DNA of 5,131 nucleotides, from NCBI GenBank assembly GCA_007135795.1, contig SLIE01000228.1, forward strand, positions 1 to 5,131. The letters are read 5' to 3'. Both the position numbers and the translations under genes were made by a program. This document shows, one piece after another, positions 1 to 5,105 of this stretch. The notes beneath the pieces are model-generated. The model saw only the letters and a program-made list of their open reading frames with translations. It ran no database searches and had not been told where the DNA came from. The first letter of the stretch is position 1. Every line of letters starts with the position of its first letter. This stretch comes from Desulfobacterales bacterium (lineage in GTDB: Bacteria > Desulfobacterota > Desulfobacteria > Desulfobacterales > Desulfosalsimonadaceae).

Positions 1-19
1 CTTTTTAAAATCCAATATC

Positions 20-32
20 TGCATTAAATGCA
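20..32. repeat. Short inverted repeat (TGCAT / ATGCA)
   Basis: TGCAT at 20-24 is followed after a 3-base spacer by its reverse complement ATGCA at 28-32. It could be a small operator-like site or a chance palindrome. No promoter boxes could be placed confidently around it, and nothing else is recognisable in bases 1-110. Confidence 0.35.
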
Positions 33-112
33 ATCCCTCGAAATTTGCGGCTGACGCCTTGTAGACATACCCGTACACTTAATTACGCAGCAGTCTTCGG
101 GATTCGCAAGCC

Positions 113-148
113 TTGATCATGAACGGTTTACAAAGCCGTCTGATCGAA
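113..148. repeat. Imperfect hairpin upstream of the flavoprotein gene
   Basis: The inner stem ACGGTTT (123-129) pairs with AAGCCGT (133-139) around a 3-base ACA loop, with one G-T wobble. An outer stem pairs TTGATCA (113-119) with TGATC-g-AA (141-148), leaving small bulges. Five T residues lie at 150-154, but they sit about ten bases beyond the inner stem, so this is not a textbook intrinsic terminator. It lies about 20 bases before the duplicated ribosome-binding site. It could therefore be a leader structure of that gene, the tail of an upstream gene, or one more member of the palindromic elements in this window. Confidence 0.5.
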
Positions 149-165
149 CTTTTTAAGACGTCATT

Positions 166-197
166 AAAGGAGAAGATCATGAAAGGAGAAGATCATG
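166..197 (+). repeat. Perfect 16-bp tandem duplication of RBS plus ATG
   Basis: The 16-base unit AAAGGAGAAGATCATG occurs at 166-181 and again at 182-197, with no mismatch. Each copy holds a GGAG Shine-Dalgarno six bases before an ATG. The second ATG (195) opens the 352-codon gene. The first ATG (179) is in another frame and opens a 21-codon frame that ends at TAA 242-244, inside the main gene. Because 16 is not a multiple of 3, the first start is a decoy or leader start rather than an N-terminal extension. Confidence 0.9.
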
Positions 198-1253
198 AAA
201 ATCCTCGCGCTCAACTCAAGCCCCCGTACCGGAGACCGGAGTAAAACCGAGCTGATGCTGAACCAGCTCGTAGCGGGAATGCGCGATGCGGGTGCGGATG
301 TTGAAATCGTGAATCTTCGCGAGAAGAAAATCAAGCATTGTATCGGTTGTTTCACATGCTGGACAAAGACCCCCGGGCAATGTGTCCATCAGGATGACAT
401 GACCAGGGAACTCTTCCCCAGATGGCTCTCGGTCGATCTCGTTGTTTATGCCACACCGCTGTATTACCATACCATGAACGCGCTCATGAGCGCGTTCAAA
501 GAGCGCACGCTCCCGGCTAAACAGCCTTTTTTCGAAAGAGATGCCCAGGGAAAGACATTCCATCCCCCGAGAAATAAAATTCCATCTGCCGTGTGGCTCT
601 CTGTGTGCGGGTTCCCGGATGAATCCGAGTTCAATGCTTTTTCGGATTACCTGCAGTATACCTTCGGGGAAAGACTTGCGGCCGAAATTTACCGGACCGC
701 CGCTGAACTATTGATAAACCCCATTCTTGCAAAAGCAACAGTTGACATACTGGATGCGACAGCACAGGCGGGGCGGGAACTGGTGGAATCGATGCGGATC
801 TCCCCCGGGACAATGGCAAGAATCCGGCAGCCGCTCGTAAATCCTGAATCCTTCGGGCACATGGGCAATCTTTATTGGAAGACCTGCATTGCCGAAGGGG
901 TGACACCCAAAACGTTTCAAGAGAAAAACATGGTTGTACGCCCTGAGACTCTTGAAGATTTTATGATGATCTTTCCTTATGGGCTCGATTGCGAGGCCGT
1001 TGGTGACCGAAAAGTGATTTTGCAGTTCGATTTTGCCGGGGAAGAGGAAGATTCATGTTATTTCACCGTTGAGGGGGGCACCGTGGCGGCACGGCAGGGA
1101 CCCTGTTCAAATCCCGACATTACCATTACAGCGCCCTTCAATCTTTGGATGGATATTATAACCCGCAAGGTCGATGGCCAGCAGATGTTCATGGAACAGC
1201 AGTACACCGTAGCCGGCGATTTGTCCCTCATGCTACAGTTATTTCGCAGCTGA
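195..1253 (+). CDS. NAD(P)H-dependent FMN oxidoreductase with C-terminal SCP2-like domain
   Basis: A 352-residue cytoplasmic flavoprotein. Residues 1-40 show a flavodoxin-like start: a beta strand, then the FMN-phosphate loop SSPRTGDRSKT (8-18), then a helix. This is typical of the NADPH-dependent FMN reductase family. Cysteines C49, C52, C55 and C63 follow a CX2CX2CX7C pattern, which fits the compact cluster motif of iron-sulfur flavoproteins (Isf), so a bound 4Fe-4S cluster is possible. TPLYYHTMN (87-95) fits the second flavin-contact loop. From about residue 262 to the end, the pattern (QFDF, YFTVEGG, D-I-I, FMEQQYTVAGD-LSLMLQL) resembles an SCP2 sterol/lipid-carrier domain. There is no signal peptide or membrane segment. 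The start at 195 is chosen because GGAG at 185-188 is well placed and the protein begins directly with the flavodoxin strand. The substrate is unknown. The reductase call is strong; cluster binding and lipid or hydrophobic substrate delivery are inferences. Confidence 0.85.
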   Translation: MKILALNSSPRTGDRSKTELMLNQLVAGMRDAGADVEIVNLREKKIKHCIGCFTCWTKTPGQCVHQDDMTRELFPRWLSVDLVVYATPLYYHTMNALMSAFKERTLPAKQPFFERDAQGKTFHPPRNKIPSAVWLSVCGFPDESEFNAFSDYLQYTFGERLAAEIYRTAAELLINPILAKATVDILDATAQAGRELVESMRISPGTMARIRQPLVNPESFGHMGNLYWKTCIAEGVTPKTFQEKNMVVRPETLEDFMMIFPYGLDCEAVGDRKVILQFDFAGEEEDSCYFTVEGGTVAARQGPCSNPDITITAPFNLWMDIITRKVDGQQMFMEQQYTVAGDLSLMLQLFRS

Positions 1254-1330
1254 TTTGCGGTATGAAATGCCAAAATGACGATGCCGCATATCATTCAAAG
1301 TCGGGCTTGGCACATTCTGTTTGAAGGGGG

Positions 1331-1493
1331 GGCGCAGCGTAAAAGCTATCTCAAAATAATCTAACACCCTCTGGCGGTGTTGTGAGGCGCTTCAAAATGC
1401 TCACCTATACGTATATGTGCCGATTTTTCATCGCCTCAGGCCTTGCCGGCGGGCGTGATCTTTTTTCTTGAGATGGCTTGTAGAATGATCGCC
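1331..1493. repeat. Long imperfect palindrome centred near 1411
   Basis: Nested complementary blocks share one centre. They are GGCG 1331-1334 with CGCC 1490-1493; ATCTCAA 1348-1354 with TTGAGAT 1468-1474; ACACCCTCTGGC 1364-1375 with GCCGGCGGGCGT 1445-1456 (9 of 12 paired); TGAGGCG 1383-1389 with CGCCTCA 1432-1438; and the apex palindrome TATACGTATA 1406-1415. Across the central 28-base arms (1383-1410 against 1411-1438), 21 positions pair. An RNA copy would fold into a long bulged hairpin, and the DNA could extrude as a cruciform. A run of six T (1461-1466) follows the GC-rich block, so it may also terminate transcription from the flavoprotein gene. It has the look of a dispersed intergenic repeat, but copy number cannot be judged here. 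Confidence 0.75.
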
Positions 1494-1547
1494 TGATCGT
1501 CTCTTCGATTGCAGTCATTTTTCCTTGTGGATACACCCTTTACCCCA

Positions 1548-1576
1548 TTGCAGGAACTTAGACACCGGTATACATT
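1548..1576 (+). promoter_or_regulatory. Possible sigma70-type promoter for the small membrane protein
   Basis: TTGCAG (1548-1553) and TACATT (1571-1576) are 17 bases apart and lie about 40 bases before the start codon at 1615. Matches to the consensus boxes are only 3/6 and 4/6. TATGAT (1577-1582) is a better -10 but lacks a good -35. This is a tentative placement. Confidence 0.25.
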
Positions 1577-1600
1577 TATGATTAATTGCATTGTAAATCA

Positions 1601-1607
1601 GAGGAGG
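1601..1607 (+). promoter_or_regulatory. Strong Shine-Dalgarno for the 55-residue protein
   Basis: GAGGAGG lies seven bases before ATG 1615. It is the strongest ribosome-binding site in the window and the main argument that the short frame behind it is a real gene. Confidence 0.75.
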
Positions 1608-1614
1608 CGCGGTC

Positions 1615-1782
1615 ATGAATCAAGAGATTACAAAATCCGAAAAAAATCAAAATCTTGTCGTTGGGGTTGTTTTAATTGTGATCGGAATTTTTTTTCTGGC
1701 ACTCCGCTTTTATGTAATGCCCACATTAGGGCTTTTGATCGGTATTTATTTTCTTGTAAAACATCGGCGAGGATTATCCTGA
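1615..1782 (+). CDS. Small two-helix membrane protein, function unknown
   Basis: A 55-residue frame running ATG 1615 to TGA 1780-1782. The polar N-terminus (MNQEITKSEKNQN, 1-13) is followed by two hydrophobic stretches, about residues 14-29 (LVVGVVLIVIGIFFLA) and 34-47 (VMPTLGLLIGIYFL). A Pro/Thr turn lies between them and a basic tail VKHRRGLS ends the protein. This fits a helical hairpin in the inner membrane with both ends in the cytoplasm (the basic tail obeys the positive-inside rule). A near-ideal GAGGAGG seven bases upstream supports translation. It is flanked by long gaps on both sides, so it may be transcribed alone. I do not recognise a family. The function could be membrane-stress related or a subunit accessory, but nothing in the sequence decides this. 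Confidence 0.7.
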   Translation: MNQEITKSEKNQNLVVGVVLIVIGIFFLALRFYVMPTLGLLIGIYFLVKHRRGLS

Positions 1783-1796
1783 ACCCAGACCCGGTG

Positions 1797-1827
1797 CACG
1801 CGGTAGCGTGTCTGTCCCGGAGAGACA
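1797..1827. repeat. Two overlapping small hairpins
   Basis: CACGC (1797-1801) pairs with GCGTG (1806-1810) over a GGTA loop. TGTCT (1809-1813) pairs with AGACA (1823-1827), with a further TC/GA pairing inside. The two stems share bases 1809-1810, so they are partly exclusive. They begin 14 bases after the stop codon of the small membrane protein. No T-run follows, so an intrinsic terminator is not supported. Confidence 0.4.
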
Positions 1828-1861
1828 TAGGGTGAAGCTTCCGTTTCGTGCATCAAATTAT

Positions 1862-1900
1862 AGTATACAATATCATACGAATGTAGTATCGATGTATACT
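1862..1900. promoter_or_regulatory. Inverted repeat AGTATACA-N23-TGTATACT, candidate operator
   Basis: The 8-base arms at 1862-1869 and 1893-1900 are exact reverse complements, separated by 23 bases, and each contains the self-complementary core GTATAC. The centre-to-centre distance is 31 bases, about three helical turns, which would put two regulator sites on one face of the DNA. The setting is AT-rich and upstream of the PBP operon. No regulator is encoded nearby, so the operator role is inference. Confidence 0.4.
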
Positions 1901-2043
1901 TTATGGAAACCGTCGAATACGGGATAAAATATCCTTTTGGGGGACAAATCATTCTTTTTATCGGTTAGTTAAAGAGTCATCAGCATCAATGGTAAAAAAT
2001 GGCATAAATAATGCTTTTGGTTTGGCTGGGGATCTTCTCCTCG

Positions 2044-2119
2044 AGGCAGAATAATAATGCCCGAACGAAACCCCGGGATGCCGCACCCCGCGGCACGCTT
2101 TGTTGGGTATCATTGGCCT
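2044..2119. repeat. Imperfect palindrome with GC-rich apex; attC-like outline
   Basis: The apex stem TGCCGC (2079-2084) pairs with GCGGCA (2090-2095) over an ACCCC loop. Beyond it, AAA, AAC and CCC (2068-2070, 2064-2066, 2060-2062) pair in order with TTT, GTT and GGG (2099-2107), with single-base bulges. Then ATG 2057-2059 pairs with CAT 2111-2113, and AGGC 2044-2047 with GCCT 2116-2119. The right end reads GTTGGGT (2102-2108), which fits the integron core-site consensus GTTRRRY. The left box GCCCGAAC has one extra base compared with RYYYAAC. The left arm shares the 13-mer TGCCCGAACGAAA (2058-2070) with 5011-5023, beside the palindrome at the window end. Confidence 0.6.
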
Positions 2120-2218
2120 TGCTGTTTTCCTGACATGCATCTTTCACCGCTACATCTGGAAATTCCCTGTTGTCTCGATGTTGTTTAACCTCAACCCACC
2201 TTAACGTCATCGACTCGA

Positions 2219-4543
2219 ATGAAAAAATCAAAACGATCCAGGCTTCGATCCTTAATTTTTCTGTTTTCATCTTTTTTAATCGTATTGGTCCTGGCTGCCG
2301 GCGCTACGATAGTATATTGCTATACACTTTCAATTCAGATCGACAAACGTTTTTCGGAAAGGAAATGGAGTATCCCCTCCAAGGTCTATTCAGACAGCCT
2401 TTTGCTGTATCCCGGTCAGCAATTCAATAAAACCGTGATTTTAGATAAACTGGTTCGCCTGGGATATCGTGAGGTTTTCCATATTCCCAACAAAGAGGGC
2501 CAATACTCCCATGCGAATGATATTCTCACCGTTTACACCAACGCACTGAAAACACCGGAGCATTCCCGGGAAGCTTATCAGGTCCAGCTTACATTTAAGA
2601 ACAATCAGATAATATCGATCAATAATTATTCCGACGAGACGCCTATCGGCCTGTTGGAACTGGAACCCGAAGAGGTCATGCTCTTTTTCGGAGCCCAGAG
2701 AGAGCAGCGTCGGTTGATTGCCATCAACCAGGTGCCGGAACACGTTATCCACGCCGTGCTGGCCGCTGAAGATACCCAGTTCTTTTCGCATAAAGGATTT
2801 GATTACAGAGGGATTTTACGCGCCCTTTGGGTCAACCTTCGACATGCCGCCATAAAACAGGGTGGATCGACCATAACGCAGCAGCTGGTAAAAAATTATT
2901 TTTTAACCCCTGAAAGATCCTATACCCGAAAGCTGAAAGAGCTTTGCATGGCCGTTACCATGGAGGTCATGTATGAAAAAGAGGAAATTCTGGAGATTTA
3001 TCTCAATGAAATATATCTGGGGCAGAAGGGGAGCACCGCGGTAAGCGGGATTGGAGAGGCCTCGTTTTTCTATTTCGACAAGCCGGTATCTGATTTATCG
3101 ATTGCCGAAGCGGCCACTATTGCAGGTCTGATCCGGGGGCCCAACCGGTATTCCCCTTATGTGGATATCGACCGTTGCATGATTCGTCGCAATCAAGTCA
3201 TTCAAACCATGTACAGGAACAAATGGATCGATGAGACCCAATTTCATTTGTCCATACCCGCCCTCGTGGCACCGGCGGGATATCGGACCTACGGGAAAAA
3301 AGCCCCCTTTTTCATCGATTATCTGACCGAACAACTCAAAACCCTGTATTCGGCAGCCGATTTATCCAGCCTGGGGCTTTCCATTTATACGACGCTGGAT
3401 ACGGAAGTTCAAAATGCCGCGGAAACAGCGCTTGAAAAAGGGTTGTCCCGACTGGAAAAACATAATCCCAAATTGAAAAACCCTGATCCTGCGTTCCGTC
3501 TTCAGGGGGTTGTCATTGTCATGCAGCCCCAGACCGGAAATATCCTGGCAATGGTGGGTGGGCGTGATCATAATGTAAGCCAATTCAATCGCGCGGTTCA
3601 GGCACGCCGTCAACCCGGTTCCGCCTTTAAACCGTTTGTGTATGCGGCGGGGCTCGATCGATATACACCGGCCTCCCTGTTGTCGAATCTCCCTAAAAAT
3701 TATGTTGTTGACGGTACGACATGGGCGCCGAAAAACCATTTCGCGTCACCCGAAGAATATTTCAGGATGCGAACAGCCCTCGCGCAATCCGTCAATATCG
3801 CAACCGTTGATCTTTCCATGAATATCGGCCTGGATAAAATTCTTGAAACATCAACGGCCTTTGGTTTTTCAACATTTGGAACAATATACCCATCCATTGC
3901 ATTGGGCGCAATACCGGTAATTCCGCTTGAACTGGCCCGGGCATATTGTCCGTTTGCGGCAAATGGGATATTGCCTTTTCCGGTCTCCCTGAAGGATGTT
4001 GCAGATGAGCACAACCAACTGCTGCAACGGCGGTATATGCGTATTACGCGGGCCATTTCGCCTGAAAAGGCGTTCCTGGTCAATTCCATGCTGCAAAGCG
4101 TGGTTCAGGAAGGAACCGCGTCATCCTTAAAGAACATGGGGGTGTCTTACCCGGTAAGCGGGAAAACAGGTACCACCAACAATACCCGGGATGCCTGGTT
4201 TGTCGGCTTTACCCCGGATATTCTGGCATTGGTCTGGGTGGGCTTTGATAATGGCGCATCAATAGAATCATACGGTTCCCGGGCTGCAATGCCCATCTGG
4301 GCAGACCTGATGTCGCAAATTCCCCAGCATGTTTCCCGAAGCGTATTTCGCACCCCCCAGGGCGTGACCACAAAAGTCATTTGTGCCAGGAGCGGAATGC
4401 TTGCGGTAAAAAACAGGTGTCCCGATCCCATTGAAGAATATTTCGAAATCAATCATACGCCCACTGCTTTTTGCCCGGAGCATCAGCGTTATAATCCTTT
4501 CAGGCAGGTGGCCGATGAGTTTAAAAATATCTTTAATCCGTAA
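2219..4543 (+). CDS. mrcB: Bifunctional class A penicillin-binding protein, PBP1b type
   Basis: A 774-residue bifunctional enzyme that polymerises lipid II into glycan strands and cross-links the stem peptides on the periplasmic face of the inner membrane. The basic N-terminus MKKSKRSRLR is followed by one membrane anchor (about 11-34). Residues about 45-135 match a UB2H domain (KWSIPSKVYSDSLLLYPGQ at 49-67), the PBP1b module that docks outer-membrane activators. The GT51 glycosyltransferase spans about 155-325: catalytic-Glu motif EDTQFFSHKG from E184, GGSTITQQ at 215-222, and EILEIYLNEIYLG at 256-268 with E259. The transpeptidase spans about 425-700: SAFK with nucleophile S468 and K471, SVN at 524-526, KTGT at 649-652. 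All key residues are present. Three cysteines (C722, C734, C752) mark the usual short C-terminal tail. An in-frame TAA at 2186-2188 leaves no earlier ATG/GTG/TTG, and the next methionine lies far inside, so 2219 is the start although no Shine-Dalgarno precedes it. It overlaps the next gene by 29 bases. Confidence 0.95.
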   Translation: MKKSKRSRLRSLIFLFSSFLIVLVLAAGATIVYCYTLSIQIDKRFSERKWSIPSKVYSDSLLLYPGQQFNKTVILDKLVRLGYREVFHIPNKEGQYSHANDILTVYTNALKTPEHSREAYQVQLTFKNNQIISINNYSDETPIGLLELEPEEVMLFFGAQREQRRLIAINQVPEHVIHAVLAAEDTQFFSHKGFDYRGILRALWVNLRHAAIKQGGSTITQQLVKNYFLTPERSYTRKLKELCMAVTMEVMYEKEEILEIYLNEIYLGQKGSTAVSGIGEASFFYFDKPVSDLSIAEAATIAGLIRGPNRYSPYVDIDRCMIRRNQVIQTMYRNKWIDETQFHLSIPALVAPAGYRTYGKKAPFFIDYLTEQLKTLYSAADLSSLGLSIYTTLDTEVQNAAETALEKGLSRLEKHNPKLKNPDPAFRLQGVVIVMQPQTGNILAMVGGRDHNVSQFNRAVQARRQPGSAFKPFVYAAGLDRYTPASLLSNLPKNYVVDGTTWAPKNHFASPEEYFRMRTALAQSVNIATVDLSMNIGLDKILETSTAFGFSTFGTIYPSIALGAIPVIPLELARAYCPFAANGILPFPVSLKDVADEHNQLLQRRYMRITRAISPEKAFLVNSMLQSVVQEGTASSLKNMGVSYPVSGKTGTTNNTRDAWFVGFTPDILALVWVGFDNGASIESYGSRAAMPIWADLMSQIPQHVSRSVFRTPQGVTTKVICARSGMLAVKNRCPDPIEEYFEINHTPTAFCPEHQRYNPFRQVADEFKNIFNP
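4502..4511 (+). promoter_or_regulatory. Ribosome-binding site inside the end of the PBP gene
   Basis: AGGCAGGTGG lies just before ATG 4515, with AGGTGG ending three bases away and AGG (4502-4504) further off. It decides the start of the lipoprotein at 4515 over the upstream in-frame ATG at 4431 and the later ATG at 4551, neither of which has a convincing site. Confidence 0.55.
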
Positions 4544-5105
4544 TTTTTCAATGTATTTTGTATTTGCTCTGATGCTGCTGGGGGTAGTCTCTTGTGCTCC
4601 CCGGGGGATTGCGCCTTCACAAGATCCTGTCTTTAGATCCGGAACCGGACATGTTGCTCCAACAAAACCCGAAGAAAAACAACCTTCGATCGCGGAAGAA
4701 GAATCCACCCCCCGGATGATTGCCTCGCTCCAACTGACACGGCAAGCGCAATCCCTCATCGAGGCCCAGCAGGCAGACAGCGCGATTCGCCTCCTCGAGC
4801 GGGCCGTGTCAATTGATCCGTCAAACGGTCAGAATTATTATTATTTGTCCGAAGCATGGTTGATCAAGGGGAATACTGTACAAGCCATGAATTTCAATGA
4901 TTTGGCTTCCATCCATTTGCGCTCGGATAAAAAATGGCGTCAACGTATAACGGACCAACGACATAGGATTAAGAACCAGACAGGTTCAAAAGTAAGTTGG
5001 TACTATTTAGTGCCCGAACGAAAACCAGGATTTTTCGTCAAGGTCAAGGACGGCGAAAATTTTAACCGCAGGAATACCGGGCGTATTTTGAGGATTAAAA
5101 TTTAA
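4515..5105 (+). CDS. TPR lipoprotein, candidate LpoP-like activator of the adjacent PBP1b
   Basis: 196 residues from ATG 4515. Residues 1-26 form a lipoprotein signal: a basic start, hydrophobic FSMYFVFALMLLG, then the lipobox VVSC with C27 as the lipidated cysteine. The residues after it are Ala-Pro, not Asp, which favours sorting to the outer membrane. A Pro/Glu-rich linker (28-66) is followed by a canonical 34-residue TPR at about 70-103 (LLERAVSIDPSN) and a second at about 104-137. The gene starts inside the PBP gene, so the two are probably translationally coupled. Known: P. aeruginosa LpoP is a TPR lipoprotein that activates PBP1b. Inferred: this protein plays that role, docking on the UB2H domain. 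Residues 173-196 are encoded within a palindromic element and look unlike TPR sequence (KVKDGENFNRRNTGRILRIKI), so the native C-terminus may have been replaced. A general TPR adaptor is the alternative. Confidence 0.8.
   Translation: MSLKISLIRNFSMYFVFALMLLGVVSCAPRGIAPSQDPVFRSGTGHVAPTKPEEKQPSIAEEESTPRMIASLQLTRQAQSLIEAQQADSAIRLLERAVSIDPSNGQNYYYLSEAWLIKGNTVQAMNFNDLASIHLRSDKKWRQRITDQRHRIKNQTGSKVSWYYLVPERKPGFFVKVKDGENFNRRNTGRILRIKI

Larger units (their letters stand above)
1254..1614. other. 361-base gap: palindromic element and possible promoter
   Basis: There is no credible gene on either strand. Bases 1254-1330 hold only a weak pairing (TGCGG 1256-1260 with CCGCA 1284-1288). Bases 1331-1493 form a large imperfect palindrome, and 1494-1614 hold a possible promoter and the Shine-Dalgarno of the small membrane protein; each is listed separately. 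Confidence 0.6.
1783..2218. other. 436-base structured gap upstream of the PBP gene
   Basis: No supported gene is seen. Contents in order: overlapping small hairpins (1797-1827), an 8-bp inverted repeat with GTATAC cores (1862-1900), an AT-rich stretch to about 2020, and an imperfect palindrome (2044-2119). The last 100 bases before the PBP start have no recognisable feature and no Shine-Dalgarno. Four short open frames without ribosome-binding sites were considered and rejected. The promoter of the PBP operon must lie here or further upstream, but no convincing -35/-10 pair was found. Confidence 0.55.

Noticed and set aside
123..154. Hairpin followed by TTTTT as an intrinsic terminator
   Set aside because: The T-run lies about ten bases from the inner stem, so the structure is listed as a hairpin only.
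1305..1322. TGGCAC followed by T-rich bases, resembling a sigma54 promoter
   Set aside because: The -12 GC element is absent at the required spacing.
1903..1968. 21-codon frame starting METVEYGIKYPFGG
   Set aside because: No ribosome-binding site, no recognisable motif, and a length expected by chance in an AT-rich gap.
1989..2054. 21-codon frame starting MVKNGINNAFGLAG
   Set aside because: No ribosome-binding site and very short; it ends at the border of the palindrome.
2057..2188. 43-codon frame starting MPERNPGMPHPAARF
   Set aside because: It lies largely within the imperfect palindrome, has no Shine-Dalgarno and an odd Cys/His/Pro-rich composition.
2100..2204. 34-codon frame from TTG with a hydrophobic stretch (LLGIIGLAVFLTCIF)
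   Set aside because: It would need a TTG start without a ribosome-binding site. The hydrophobicity is suggestive of a gene remnant but not enough to call one.
1254..2218. CRISPR array or tRNA/rRNA gene in the gaps
   Set aside because: No regularly spaced direct repeats and no cloverleaf or rRNA-like segments were seen on either strand.
4431..4514. 28-residue N-terminal extension of the lipoprotein
   Set aside because: It would bury the lipoprotein signal behind an unlikely leader and deepen the overlap with the PBP gene. ATG 4515 has a ribosome-binding site and gives a normal signal peptide.
4268..4759. 163-codon antisense open frame across the PBP/lipoprotein junction
   Set aside because: It is a shadow of two well-supported genes on the other strand, with no domain or signal of its own.
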